From contig NZ_CP076361.1 in the NCBI RefSeq assembly GCF_018798885.1, forward strand, positions 2,447,501 to 2,511,500: DNA of 64,000 nucleotides, in the 5' to 3' direction. Made by a program: the position numbers and the translations under genes. The notes beneath the pieces are model-generated. The model made no database searches and was not told where the DNA came from. It was given only the letters and a program-made list of their open reading frames with translations. Below are positions 1 through 8,350 of this stretch, in pieces (position 1 is the stretch's first letter; the number at the start of each line of letters is the position of its first letter). Source of the DNA: Gemmobacter fulvus (GTDB lineage: Bacteria > Pseudomonadota > Alphaproteobacteria > Rhodobacterales > Rhodobacteraceae).

Positions 1-163
1 CATCGCTTGCGCACAGGATCATAGCGCCCGATGCGTCGCGGATGAACTTGGTCGTCCGTTTGATCATGCCGTGACGTTTGCCGGCCGGGCCAGCTTTCAC
101 ACGACCGGAAGCCGTGAAGCTGAAACGCTTCTTCGCCGCCGATTTGGTCTTCATCTTGGGCAT
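1..163 (-). CDS. rpmI: 50S ribosomal protein L35 (3' end outside window)
   Basis: The first 54 codons read [14 protein letters not shown], then a basic stretch with KRHGMIKRT, which is the L35 pattern; the family is about 66 residues, so roughly 12 C-terminal residues lie before position 1. The start is taken at 163 because an AGGAG box sits about 6 nt upstream; an in-frame ATG at 169 abuts that box directly and is less likely. In related genomes rplT normally follows. Confidence 0.93.
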   Translation of the reverse strand, partial: MPKMKTKSAAKKRFSFTASGRVKAGPAGKRHGMIKRTTKFIRDASGAMILCASD

Positions 164-285
164 TTCCATCTCCTCGCTGAGGGGTGAACGCACGACTCGG
201 CAATGCCACATGGGCCGGTCGCGCGGGTATAGAGCGGGCCGTATAGGGCCCAAATGAGTGCGGTGCAAGACCCGGATGGCAGGAT

Positions 286-510
286 TCAGTGGCGCAACTG
301 CCCGATCACGCGGAAAAATGCGTTGGGAATGTCACGCACCTCATAGCCGCCGGGCTTTCTGGTCATCGCCAGAACGATCAGCACACCGGCGATCAGCACA
401 AGGATCGCGGCCACACGGGGCGCCCGGCCTTCAGAGAAGGCCGAGAGCATGGAGGGAACGGCCAGAACGCCAAGTATGAGGCCGATAACCAGATATAGGT
501 CGGAACTCAC
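286..510 (-). CDS. Small conserved membrane protein, unknown function
   Basis: A 74-residue protein with a GTG start at 510 preceded by GAGGGG. It has two hydrophobic segments (about residues 5-23 and 33-49) separated by a short polar stretch (SEGRAPR), then a polar C-terminal tail ending VIGQLRH. It lies between pyk, whose stop is 30 nt upstream, and rpmI, in the same direction, so it is probably co-transcribed with pyk. I do not recognise a function; it looks like a lineage-specific two-helix inner membrane protein. Confidence 0.72.
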   Translation of the reverse strand: MSSDLYLVIGLILGVLAVPSMLSAFSEGRAPRVAAILVLIAGVLIVLAMTRKPGGYEVRDIPNAFFRVIGQLRH

Positions 511-540
511 AGCATACCCCTCACAAGACCCTGCGAGAGC

Positions 541-1986
541 TTACTCGGGGTCGACGCGGTGAATCAACCGTTCATCACAGGGCGCGACACGCAGGATGTT
601 GGTGGTACCCTGCGTGTTGAACGGCACGCCGGCAGTGACCACGATCTGATCGCTCTCGGTGGCAAAGCCCTCCTCGCGGGCGGCGCGCGCGGCCGAGATG
701 ACGGCCCCCTTGAAGCGGTCCTGCTCTTCGGTCAGCACGCAATGCGTGCCCCAGGTCAGGCACATGCGGCGGGCCGTTTCCATCAGCGGGGTCAGCGCCA
801 GGATCGGCACGCGCGGACGTTCGCGCGATACCAGACTGACCGTGGTGCCCGACTGCGAGAAGCAGCAGATGGCCTTGATGTCGGTTGCTTCGGCGATTTC
901 GCGGGCGGCGGCCACGATGCCATCGGCAACCGTGGTGCGTTTGGCCTTGCGCGAGGCTTCGATGATCTCGCGATACACCGGATCGCTTTCGACCGAGATG
1001 GCAACATTGTGCATCGTGGTGACGGCTTCGATCGGATATTGACCGGCGGCGCTTTCCGCCGACAGCATGACCGCATCGGCCCCTTCATAGATGGCGGTGG
1101 CCACGTCGGACACTTCAGCGCGGGTCGGGACCGGGCTTTCGATCATCGACTCGAGCATCTGCGTCGCCACGATCACCGGCTTTGCCGCCGCGCGGGCGCC
1201 GCGCACAAGGCGCTTCTGGATCGGCGGCACGGCTTGCACCGGCAGTTCGACGCCCAAATCGCCACGGGCGACCATGATGCCATCCGACACCGCCAGAATG
1301 GCGTCATAGGCCTTCACGGCGGCAGGTTTTTCGATCTTGGACAGGATCGCCGCGCGGCCCTTGGCCAGTTCGCGCGCCTCGATCACATCCTCGGGGCGCT
1401 GCACGAAGCTGAGGGCGAGCCAGTCCACGCCGATAGCGCAGGCAAATTCCAGATCCTTGCGGTCTTTGTCCGACAGCGCGGCCACCGGCAACACCACGTC
1501 GGGCACGTTCACGCCCTTGCGGTTGGAGATGGTGCCCCCGACGCTGACGGTGCAATCGGCGAAATCCGGGCCACACTCATTGACGCTGAGCCGGATCTTG
1601 CCGTCATTCACCAGAAGGGTGGCGCCGGGTTCCAGGGCCGCGAAAATTTCGGGGTGGGGCAGTTGCACGCGGTTCAGATCGCCCGGTGCATCGCTCAGGT
1701 CCATGCGGAAGGTTGCCCCCTCCACCAGATCCTCGGAGCCATTGGCAAACACGCCAACGCGCAGTTTCGGGCCCTGAAGATCGGCCAGAATGGCGATCGG
1801 GCGGCCGGTATCGGCTTCGATCTGCCGGATGATGGCGTGGCGGGCACGAATATCTTCGTGTGTCCCATGGCTCATGTTCAGGCGGAACACATCGGCCCCA
1901 GCCTCGAACAGCTTGCGGATCATGTCGTAATCCGACGAAGCTGGCCCCAGCGTGGCCACGATTTTCACATTGCGCAGGCGTCTCAT
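541..1986 (-). CDS. pyk: Pyruvate kinase
   Basis: Converts phosphoenolpyruvate and ADP to pyruvate and ATP, the last step of glycolysis. The 481-residue length is normal for the bacterial enzyme. Visible motifs are the N-terminal ATLGPAS, FRLNMSHG (35-41), the PK signature around LSKIEKP (215-221) with the catalytic lysine, and MVARGDLGVELP (238-249). The C-terminal third has the expected alpha/beta allosteric domain (FSQSGTTVSLVSRERP). It starts MRRLRNVKIV at 1986. Confidence 0.97.
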   Translation of the reverse strand: MRRLRNVKIVATLGPASSDYDMIRKLFEAGADVFRLNMSHGTHEDIRARHAIIRQIEADTGRPIAILADLQGPKLRVGVFANGSEDLVEGATFRMDLSDAPGDLNRVQLPHPEIFAALEPGATLLVNDGKIRLSVNECGPDFADCTVSVGGTISNRKGVNVPDVVLPVAALSDKDRKDLEFACAIGVDWLALSFVQRPEDVIEARELAKGRAAILSKIEKPAAVKAYDAILAVSDGIMVARGDLGVELPVQAVPPIQKRLVRGARAAAKPVIVATQMLESMIESPVPTRAEVSDVATAIYEGADAVMLSAESAAGQYPIEAVTTMHNVAISVESDPVYREIIEASRKAKRTTVADGIVAAAREIAEATDIKAICCFSQSGTTVSLVSRERPRVPILALTPLMETARRMCLTWGTHCVLTEEQDRFKGAVISAARAAREEGFATESDQIVVTAGVPFNTQGTTNILRVAPCDERLIHRVDPE

Positions 1987-2162
1987 GCTGCCGGTTCCTT
2001 GTCTGTCTATCTGGATGCGAGGGCCGCGGACCTTATGCCGGAAATCCGGCCGCGCGGCAACGACGCATTTGTTAGCGGTAACACCAATCGCGCAGGATTT
2101 TCATGATTCCCTTGGGCGATGGCGGTCTTTAAAGATGTATTGTGCAGAATGGTGACGAACGA

Positions 2163-2900
2163 ATGACGAACACTCCCTTTTGGATCACGGGTGAGGCGCG
2201 GCCCGGGCGCTGGCTTGTGACCTGTGATCACGCCACCAATCATGTGCCCGCCGATCTGGGCGGTGATCTCGGCATCGCGCCCGAGGATATGGCGCGCCAT
2301 ATTGCCTATGATGTTGGCGCGGCAGGTCTGGCAGAGGCTCTGGGGCAGCGGCTCGACAGCCCGGTGATCTGTTCGGATTTCTCGCGGCTGGTGATCGACC
2401 CGAACCGGGGCGAGGATGACCCGACGCTGGTGATGAAGCTCTATGACGGCACGATCATTCCCGCCAACCGCCATGTCGATGCGGCCGAGACGGAGCGGCG
2501 GCTGAACAGCCTGTATCGTCCCTATCATGCGGCTTTGGCGCGGTTGGCGGCGCGGCAGGCGGATACGGTGATCGTGGCCATTCACAGCTTTACCCCCTGT
2601 CTGCGCGGGCGTCCGCCGCGCCCCTGGCAGGTGGGGGTTCTGTATTCCCATCTGGATCTGCGCCTGTCGCGCAGACTTATCGCGCGGTTGCAGGCCGAGC
2701 CGGATTTGTGCGTGGGCGACAATCAACCTTATTCCGGCCATCTGCCCGGCGATGCGGTGGATCGTCATGCCTTGCAAGGCGGGCGGCACAACACGCTGAT
2801 CGAGCTGCGTAATGATCTGATCGCCACATCTGCGGCACAGGCCGCCTGGGCGGATCGACTGGCACCGATTCTGATGGCGGCGCTGTCGGATCTGGATTGA
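2163..2900 (+). CDS. N-formylglutamate amidohydrolase family protein
   Basis: A 245-residue member of the N-formylglutamate amidohydrolase family (PF05013), zinc-type hydrolases that release formate from N-formyl-glutamate in histidine degradation; several paralogues act on other N-acyl compounds. Typical family stretches are present: TCDHATNHVP near the N-terminus, IAYDVGA, CSDFSRLVIDPNR, and a late VGDNQPYSG. The start at 2163 follows GGTGA by about 7 nt; an in-frame ATG at 2142 would add seven residues. No hut genes are nearby, so a role in histidine breakdown is not supported by context. It is transcribed divergently from pyk. Confidence 0.85.
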   Translation: MTNTPFWITGEARPGRWLVTCDHATNHVPADLGGDLGIAPEDMARHIAYDVGAAGLAEALGQRLDSPVICSDFSRLVIDPNRGEDDPTLVMKLYDGTIIPANRHVDAAETERRLNSLYRPYHAALARLAARQADTVIVAIHSFTPCLRGRPPRPWQVGVLYSHLDLRLSRRLIARLQAEPDLCVGDNQPYSGHLPGDAVDRHALQGGRHNTLIELRNDLIATSAAQAAWADRLAPILMAALSDLD

Positions 2901-2961
2901 GCGATCATCCGGTCTGCGGGGCCGGATTGTTTCCCGCAAGTGGCAGAACCGCTTTGCATTT

Positions 2962-2991
2962 TTGACTCCGGTAGTGGCGGGCTGCTAGGGT
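2962..2991 (+). promoter_or_regulatory. Candidate sigma-70 promoter
   Basis: TTGACT at 2962-2967 and TAGGGT at 2986-2991 with an 18-nt spacer, ending 27 nt before the ATG at 3019. The -35 is good and the -10 is weak. It would give the acidic protein gene a short leader. Confidence 0.4.
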
Positions 2992-3018
2992 TTGCGCTGT
3001 TTTGGGTGCGAGGGTGAC

Positions 3019-3585
3019 ATGGAAATCCTGCTGATGCTGATCGCCCTGCCGCTTGCCCTTGTCGGGATGAGTCTGGGCGGCGATGACGATGACCGGGATG
3101 ATGCCCCCGAGGCGGACGCCGAACGATCTGCCGCTGACGATGGTGCGGCAGAGGCAGAACTGGCCGAGGAGGCCGAAGCCGATGTGCCGCCGGATGCAGG
3201 CAACTGGCCCGAGGCTGAGGGTGGCGCGGATATGCTGTTTGCCGAGGATGGCGAGGTTGCGCAGGCTGAGGACGTGCCGCCAGACAGCGATTGGCCCGAG
3301 GCCGGGGCAGAGCAGGGCACAGAGCATGACGAAAGCGGGGCAGAGCCGCAGGTTGTAGATTATCTGCAAACTCCGGGCGAGGCGGTCACGATCCCCGATT
3401 TTCGCGGTGACACCGATCTGCTGGATCTGAACGGCCTGTCTGATCCCGCCGCGGGTGCCGAGGATCCGGTCTGGCAGGCTTCGGGCGATGGCCAATCCAC
3501 CGAGATCCTGTTGGAGGGGCGGGTTGCCGTGATCCTCGAAGGCGTCAAGGCGGTCGATTTTCAGGCCGATTGGCTGCGGGGATAA
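3019..3585 (+). CDS. Acidic protein with N-terminal hydrophobic segment, unknown function
   Basis: A 188-residue protein. The start at 3019 has GAGGGTGAC just upstream. Residues 1-18 are a hydrophobic segment (MEILLMLIALPLALVGMS), followed by a very acidic, Ala/Glu/Asp-rich linker with two copies of a PPDxxxWPEA-like unit. The last 70 residues contain IPDFRGDTDLLDLNG and an ILLEGRVAVILEGV stretch; these recall the C-terminal parts of RTX-like secreted proteins, but I see no GGxGxDxL repeats. Function unknown. It converges on the transaminase gene with a hairpin between. Confidence 0.68.
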   Translation: MEILLMLIALPLALVGMSLGGDDDDRDDAPEADAERSAADDGAAEAELAEEAEADVPPDAGNWPEAEGGADMLFAEDGEVAQAEDVPPDSDWPEAGAEQGTEHDESGAEPQVVDYLQTPGEAVTIPDFRGDTDLLDLNGLSDPAAGAEDPVWQASGDGQSTEILLEGRVAVILEGVKAVDFQADWLRG

Positions 3586-3587
3586 GG

Positions 3588-3610
3588 CCGGGGGAGGCAC
3601 GCTCCCCCGG
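3588..3610. terminator. Hairpin between convergent genes
   Basis: CCGGGGGAG and CTCCCCCGG form a 9-bp stem around a GCACG loop. There is no T-run on either side, so it is at best a weak terminator; its position between two convergent stops supports that role. Confidence 0.4.
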
Positions 3611-3621
3611 ACCTGCGGCTG

Positions 3622-4482
3622 TTACACGGCGGCTTTGCGCATCTCGTCCAGATAGATCTCGCGCATCCGCGTGGCGACGCGGCCAACGGTGCCGTTGCCG
3701 ATTGCGGTGCCGTCCACCTCGACCACCGGCATCACGAAGGCCGAGGCCGAGGTGATGAAGGCTTCGTCGGCACTCTGCGCCTCGGCGATGGTGAAATTGC
3801 GCTCTTCAACCTCCATCTGGGCTTCAACCGCAAAACGCAGCACGGCTGCGCGGGTGATGCCGTGCAGAATGTCATGCGACAGCGCGCGGGTGATGATCTT
3901 GTTGCCCTTGACGATATAGGCGTTGTTCGAGGTGCCTTCGGTTACGAAGCCATCCTCGACCAGCCAGGCGTCATCGACGCCCGCCTTCTTGGCGGCCATC
4001 TTGGCCATCGACGGGTAAAGCAGTTGCACGGTCTTGATGTCGCGGCGGCCCCAGCGCACATCCGGCACCGAAATTACCTTCCAGCCGGTTTTGGCTGCCG
4101 GACTGTCGGCCAGACCGGGCTTGGCCTGCGTGAACAGAACCACCGTCGGCGGCAGATCAGCGGCAGGATAGGCGAAATCGCGGTCGCCCGGATTGCCACG
4201 GGTGACTTGCAGATAGACCATGCCATCGGCAATGCCGTTCTGCGCCACCAACGCGCGGTGGATCGCCAGCCACTCATCATCGCTGTGCGGATTGGTCATC
4301 TCCAGCTCGGTCAGCGAGCGGGCAAGACGGGTGCAATGGCCCGCGAAATCAATCAGCTTGCCGTCCAGAACGGAGGTCACTTCATAAACGCCATCCGCCA
4401 TCAGGAAGCCGCGGTCAAAGACCGAGATCCTGGCTTCATGTTCCGGCAGGTAATCCCCATTCACATAGACGGTGCGGCTCAT
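3622..4482 (-). CDS. dat: D-amino-acid transaminase
   Basis: A PLP fold-type IV aminotransferase (286 aa) interconverting D-amino acids and 2-oxo acids, for example giving D-glutamate or D-alanine for peptidoglycan. The N-terminus YVNGDYLPEHEARISVFD and GDRG/DGVYE-type segments are typical, and DIKTVQLLYPSMAK contains the Schiff-base lysine region (the DIKT lysine). WLVEDGFVTEGTSNNAYIV matches the conserved class-IV signature. The ATG at 4482 is preferred over a GTG at 4485 because AAGGA is better spaced from it. A branched-chain or 4-amino-4-deoxychorismate enzyme is possible but the sequence looks more like Dat. Confidence 0.86.
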   Translation of the reverse strand: MSRTVYVNGDYLPEHEARISVFDRGFLMADGVYEVTSVLDGKLIDFAGHCTRLARSLTELEMTNPHSDDEWLAIHRALVAQNGIADGMVYLQVTRGNPGDRDFAYPAADLPPTVVLFTQAKPGLADSPAAKTGWKVISVPDVRWGRRDIKTVQLLYPSMAKMAAKKAGVDDAWLVEDGFVTEGTSNNAYIVKGNKIITRALSHDILHGITRAAVLRFAVEAQMEVEERNFTIAEAQSADEAFITSASAFVMPVVEVDGTAIGNGTVGRVATRMREIYLDEMRKAAV

Positions 4483-4596
4483 CACAATTCCTTCGTGCTT
4501 GCGTCTGCGGCTGATGCGGTTTGGGCCAGCACAGCCAAGTCGTCAAGCCTTTGCTGGGACATGGCCGCTATGCCGCCGCGCAGCGGAATTGCTGCG

Positions 4597-4637
4597 TTTG
4601 CAAATCCGGCTTGCTTTCTGCTGCGCAAGAATATAAC
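4597..4637 (+). promoter_or_regulatory. Candidate mcl1 control region: TTTGCAAA palindrome and -10 box
   Basis: TTTGCAAA lies at 4597-4604 and TATAAC at 4632-4637, 43 nt before the mcl1 start. TTTGCAAA is the core recognised by ScfR/RamB-family regulators of short acyl-CoA metabolism. A TTGCTT -35-like element at 4611-4616 is only 15 nt from the -10. The second TTTGCAAA copy seen in the described Rhodobacter PccR site is absent. Confidence 0.35.
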
Positions 4638-4680
4638 CAAACCAAGCAAATCCCCGACATTTCATTACCGAGAGACGCCG

Positions 4681-5643
4681 ATGAGCTTCCGCATCCAGCC
4701 CACCGCCCCCGCCCGCCCGAACCGCTGCCAGCTTTTCGGCCCCGGCTCTCGTCCGGCGCTGTTTGAAAAAATGGCGGCCTCTGCGGCGGATGTGATCAAC
4801 CTTGATCTGGAAGATTCGGTCGCCCCGTCCGACAAGGATCAGGCGCGGGCGAATATCATCACCGCGGTCAATACGCTCGACTGGGGCCGCAAGACGCTGT
4901 CGGTGCGGATCAACGGGCTGGATACGCCGTTCTGGTATCGCGATGTGGTCGATCTGCTGGAACAATGCGGCGAGCGTCTGGATCAGATCATGATCCCGAA
5001 AGTGGGCTGTGCCGCCGATGTCTATGCGGTCGATGCGCTGGTGACGGCCATCGAAAGGGCAAAGGGGCGGGCAAAGCCGATCAGCTTCGAGGTCATCATC
5101 GAATCGGCGGCGGGTATTGCCCATGTCGAGGAAATCGCCGCCTCCAGCCCGCGCTTGCAGGCGATGAGCCTTGGCGCTGCCGATTTTGCCGCCAGCATGG
5201 GGATGCAGACCACCGGCATCGGCGGCACGCAGGAAAATTATTACATGCTGCGCGAGGGCGTGAAGCACTGGTCCGACCCGTGGCACTGGGCGCAGGCCGC
5301 CATCGTCGCCGCCTGCCGTACCCATGGTGTTCTGCCGGTAGATGGCCCGTTCGGCGATTTTTCGGATGACGAAGGCTATCGCGCGCAGGCCCGCCGTTCG
5401 GCCACGCTGGGCATGGTTGGCAAATGGGCAATCCATCCCAAACAGATCGCGCTCGCCAACGAGGTGTTTACGCCCTCTGATTCGGCTGTCGGCGAAGCGC
5501 GCGAGATTCTGGCGGCGATGGAGGCTGCAAAAGCCCGAGGCGAGGGCGCAACCGTCTATAAAGGGCGGCTTGTGGACATTGCATCCATCAAACAGGCCGA
5601 AGTCATCGTGCGTCAGTCTGAAATGATTGCTGCCGGGGCCTGA
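4681..5643 (+). CDS. mcl1: L-malyl-CoA/beta-methylmalyl-CoA lyase
   Basis: A CitE-like lyase (320 aa) that reversibly cleaves beta-methylmalyl-CoA to glyoxylate plus propionyl-CoA, and L-malyl-CoA to glyoxylate plus acetyl-CoA, in the ethylmalonyl-CoA pathway. The start MSFRIQPTAPARPNRCQLF and most of the body match what I know of Rhodobacter sphaeroides Mcl1. The CoA/substrate arginine R76 and Mg2+ ligands E141 and D168 are at the expected positions. The frame is open for about 800 nt upstream across another gene, but a GAGAGA box and homology place the start at 4681. It is divergent from dat; phaA and phaB elsewhere in the window supply the first steps of the same pathway. Confidence 0.96.
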   Translation: MSFRIQPTAPARPNRCQLFGPGSRPALFEKMAASAADVINLDLEDSVAPSDKDQARANIITAVNTLDWGRKTLSVRINGLDTPFWYRDVVDLLEQCGERLDQIMIPKVGCAADVYAVDALVTAIERAKGRAKPISFEVIIESAAGIAHVEEIAASSPRLQAMSLGAADFAASMGMQTTGIGGTQENYYMLREGVKHWSDPWHWAQAAIVAACRTHGVLPVDGPFGDFSDDEGYRAQARRSATLGMVGKWAIHPKQIALANEVFTPSDSAVGEAREILAAMEAAKARGEGATVYKGRLVDIASIKQAEVIVRQSEMIAAGA

Positions 5644-5654
5644 TATCCGTTGAC

Positions 5655-5679
5655 AGCCTGCCCGTTGCGCGGGCAGGCT
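5655..5679 (+). terminator. Hairpin just after mcl1
   Basis: AGCCTGCCCG and CGGGCAGGCT form a perfect 10-bp stem with a TTGCG loop, 11 nt after the mcl1 stop. No T-run follows, so it may protect the mRNA 3' end or terminate weakly. Confidence 0.5.
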
Positions 5680-5693
5680 CATGTAACAGCGGG

Positions 5694-5722
5694 TTAACAA
5701 TTCAGCGATCTGCGAAAAGATA
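5694..5722 (+). promoter_or_regulatory. Candidate sigma-70 promoter for a small RNA
   Basis: TTAACA (5694-5699), a 17-nt spacer and AAGATA (5717-5722). Predicted transcription start is near 5728, right at the foot of the first hairpin of the candidate small RNA. Confidence 0.45.
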
Positions 5723-5726
5723 CCCC

Positions 5727-5807
5727 GCCGCAACGAGGAGAGGAGGCCTCTTGCGGCATCTTGGGAGGAGCACGCCCCGTGGCCATGCCACGGGGCGCTG
5801 CTGTTTT
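5727..5807 (+). ncRNA. Candidate small RNA with two purine-rich Shine-Dalgarno-like motifs
   Basis: About 80 nt between mcl1 and accA. Hairpin 1 pairs GCCGCAA (5727-5733) and GAGG (5735-5738) with CCTC (5747-5750) and TTGCGGC (5751-5757), leaving AGAGGAGG in the loop. A linker carries GGGAGGAG (5763-5770). Hairpin 2 is a terminator: an 11-bp stem CGCCCCGTGGC with a 3-nt loop (5773-5797), followed by TTTT at 5804-5807. A promoter lies immediately upstream and there is no credible reading frame. I do not recognise the family. The opposite strand would carry pyrimidine-rich CUCCUCCC-type motifs, but has no clear promoter. Confidence 0.45.
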
Positions 5808-5825
5808 GGAAGGTCGCTGGCGCAG

Positions 5826-5854
5826 TTGCATCTTGGCCCCGCCTTGGCCATATA
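5826..5854 (+). promoter_or_regulatory. Candidate accA promoter
   Basis: TTGCAT at 5826-5831 and CATATA at 5849-5854 with a 17-nt spacer, about 25 nt before the accA ATG. The overlapping TATAGA is an alternative -10. Confidence 0.4.
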
Positions 5855-5879
5855 GAATGCCGACACTTGTGGAGCCGCC

Positions 5880-6839
5880 ATGAACTATCTGGAATTCGAG
5901 AAGCCGCTGGCCGAAATCGAAGGCAAGGCCGAAGAACTGCGTGCCCTTGCCCGCGCCAACAAGGAAATGGATGTCGAGAAAGAGGCGGCGGCGCTCGACA
6001 AGAAGGCCGATGTGCTGCTGAAGGATCTCTATCGGGATCTGACGCCGTGGCGCAAATGTCAGGTGGCCCGCCACCCGGACCGGCCGCATTGCAAGGATTA
6101 CATCGACGCGCTGTTCACCGAATACACGCCGCTGGCCGGAGATCGCAACTTTGCCGACGATCACGCCATCATGGGCGGGCTGGCGCGGTTCAACGATATT
6201 CCGGTGATGGTGATCGGCCATGAAAAGGGCAATGACACCAAATCGCGCATCGAACGGAATTTCGGCATGGCGCGGCCCGAAGGCTATCGCAAGGCGATCC
6301 GGCTGATGGACATGGCGCATCGCTTCGGCCTACCGGTGGTGACGCTGGTCGACACGCCCGGCGCCTATCCGGGCAAGGGCGCGGAAGAGCGCGGGCAGGC
6401 CGAGGCCATCGCCCGCAGCACGCAGAAATGTCTGGAAATCGGGGTTCCGCTGATTGCGGTCATCATCGGTGAGGGCGGATCGGGTGGGGCTGTGGCCTTT
6501 GCCACCGCCAACCGCATCGCCATGCTGGAACATTCGGTCTATTCGGTGATCTCGCCCGAGGGCTGTGCCTCGATCCTGTGGAAAGATGCCGAAAAGATGC
6601 GCGAAGCTGCCGAGGCGTTGCGCCTGACCGCGCAGGATCTGCAAAAGCTCGGCGTGATCGACCGCATCATCAAGGAACCGCTGGGCGGCGCGCAACGCGG
6701 CCCGAAAGAAACGGTAGAGGCCGTGGGCAAGGCGATCGAAACCATGCTCAAGGAGCTTTCGGGCAAGAAGCCCGAGGCGCTGATCCGTGACCGCCGCCAG
6801 AAATTCCTGGATATGGGCTCCAAAGGCCTCGCCGCCTGA
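5880..6839 (+). CDS. accA: Acetyl-CoA carboxylase carboxyltransferase subunit alpha
   Basis: The alpha subunit of the carboxyltransferase that makes malonyl-CoA, the committed step of fatty acid synthesis; it works with AccD (not in this window). At 319 residues it has family length. Recognisable stretches are [16 protein letters not shown] at the N-terminus, [34 protein letters not shown] and [24 protein letters not shown] lies 5 nt before the ATG. Confidence 0.97.
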   Translation: MNYLEFEKPLAEIEGKAEELRALARANKEMDVEKEAAALDKKADVLLKDLYRDLTPWRKCQVARHPDRPHCKDYIDALFTEYTPLAGDRNFADDHAIMGGLARFNDIPVMVIGHEKGNDTKSRIERNFGMARPEGYRKAIRLMDMAHRFGLPVVTLVDTPGAYPGKGAEERGQAEAIARSTQKCLEIGVPLIAVIIGEGGSGGAVAFATANRIAMLEHSVYSVISPEGCASILWKDAEKMREAAEALRLTAQDLQKLGVIDRIIKEPLGGAQRGPKETVEAVGKAIETMLKELSGKKPEALIRDRRQKFLDMGSKGLAA

Positions 6840-6920
6840 TTCACGCTTGCCATAATCCACCTTGCCAGAATCCATAGGGGCTGCGAGCCTTTGTGGAGTG
6901 GCAAGGTGGTGGGGTCGTGC

Positions 6921-8339
6921 ATGGTGCGCCGTTTCGGAACTGATGAAGCGCAGAGCCTGTTTGGCAGCGGTCGCGCTGACTTGATCCATGGGCTTGGCGG
7001 CTTTGACTATCTTCAGGGCAATGGCGGCAATGACACGCTGGCGGGCGGCGGCACCGTCTATGGCAATACGGGCAACGACCTTTATTCGGGTGTGCGCTTC
7101 CTGTGGGACTATCTGCCGACCGCGATCTTCAAGCTTTACACATTGGATCTTGGCGCGGGCAACGACCGCTTCGTGATCAATGATCAGGATGGCCGCTTTG
7201 GCGACGGCAATTATGTCGGTCTGGGCGATCTGACGCTGGGGGCCGGGGCGGATCGGGCCATCATCGCCTCGTGTTACGGCACCACGCTGGCGCTCGGCAC
7301 CGGGGCCGATACCGCCTATGTGTTGAGCGATGCAGGCGCGCGGGTGCAATTGGCGGACGGGTTTCTGCAGACCGCCGACGGGTCTGCGGATGTCGTGCAT
7401 TTCGATGGCCATGGTGACGCGCTTGCGCTCTATGGCTTTGGCCGCGAGGATCGGCTGATCCTTTATGATACCGGGTTGAGCCTGGCGCAGATCCGTCAGC
7501 GCACCACCTTTCTGGATCCGGTCTCTAGGACCGATCTGCGCATCACCCTGCCGAATGAGACTGTGATCACGATTTCCAAGGCGTTTTCGGGCCATCTGAC
7601 CCCGGACATGCTGGGTCTGACCGAGCGGCGGCTGGTGGTGGGCGAGGAGATCGTTCTGGGGGCGGCACGGGGCACGCAGAATGCCGTCTTTGCCGGCGGC
7701 GCGGATGATGTGCTGACAGCGGCGGGCAGGGCGCTGTTTCTGGGCGGCGGTGATGACATCGGGCGCGGTGGGCGCCGGGCTGACAGCCTTTATGGCGAAA
7801 CCGGCGAAGACACGCTGCGCGGGCAGGGCGGCAATGACAGCCTGTGGGGCGAAAGCGGCGATGATGTGCTGTCTGCCGGGGCCGGGGCTGACCTGATCGA
7901 CACCGGCAGCGGCGCCGATATGGCCTTTGGCGCGGCAGGGGCCGACACCTTCGTGATCCGGTTCAGTGGCGATACCCTGTCTGGTGGTGCGGGCGATGAC
8001 CGGTTTGTATTTTCGGACTATCTCGGCTCTGAGACTGCCCGCATCAGTGGCGGGCAAGGGCGCGATATCTATGTGGTCGACTCCGACACCCGCAATGTTG
8101 TCGTCACGGATTTCAGGCCCGGCACGGATCGTATCGACATCAGCCTCTGGTTCACCGGAACCCCGAAGGGGCCAGAGGCAGAAGCCCGGTTCAGGGCCTA
8201 TTTCTCTGAGGGGCAGTTGGTGACGCAGGATGATTTCTATCCGGCCACCGGGCTTTATGTTTCTATGTTCAGCATGACCTGGGTGTTTGAAGGCTTGAAA
8301 CCCGGCGACCTTGATCGGCAGGATTTCATCCTGTTCTGA
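6921..8339 (+). CDS. RTX-type calcium-binding protein, probably type I-secreted
   Basis: A 472-residue protein with no N-terminal signal peptide. Two blocks of degenerate GGxGxDxL nonapeptides are visible: residues about 10-55 (GLGGFDYL, GNGGNDTLAGG) and about 250-360 (GQGGNDSLWGESGDDVLSAG, GGAGDDRF). The C-terminus ends in a short hydrophobic DFILF, as in ABC-exported proteins. The middle region has beta-rich sequence but no enzyme motif I recognise. The ATG at 6921 is preferred; in-frame GTG codons at 6906 and 6909 and a TTG at 6891 are alternatives. No type I exporter genes are in the window. Confidence 0.82.
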   Translation: MVRRFGTDEAQSLFGSGRADLIHGLGGFDYLQGNGGNDTLAGGGTVYGNTGNDLYSGVRFLWDYLPTAIFKLYTLDLGAGNDRFVINDQDGRFGDGNYVGLGDLTLGAGADRAIIASCYGTTLALGTGADTAYVLSDAGARVQLADGFLQTADGSADVVHFDGHGDALALYGFGREDRLILYDTGLSLAQIRQRTTFLDPVSRTDLRITLPNETVITISKAFSGHLTPDMLGLTERRLVVGEEIVLGAARGTQNAVFAGGADDVLTAAGRALFLGGGDDIGRGGRRADSLYGETGEDTLRGQGGNDSLWGESGDDVLSAGAGADLIDTGSGADMAFGAAGADTFVIRFSGDTLSGGAGDDRFVFSDYLGSETARISGGQGRDIYVVDSDTRNVVVTDFRPGTDRIDISLWFTGTPKGPEAEARFRAYFSEGQLVTQDDFYPATGLYVSMFSMTWVFEGLKPGDLDRQDFILF

Positions 8340-8350
8340 CACGCAGGGCG

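Noticed and set aside
559-2106. Open frame of 515 codons antisense to pyk
   Set aside because: pyk on the other strand is certain, and this frame has the His/Asp/Gly-rich composition of a shadow.
5650-5655. Perfect TTGACA after mcl1
   Set aside because: It runs into the mcl1 hairpin and no -10 box lies at 16-18 nt; the TTAACA at 5694 is a better promoter candidate.
5727-5797. Minus-strand reading of the small RNA as a CcsR-type RNA with CUCCUCCC motifs
   Set aside because: The pyrimidine motifs are present, but I find no promoter on that strand and the terminator T-run favours the plus strand. Kept only as an alternative in the finding.
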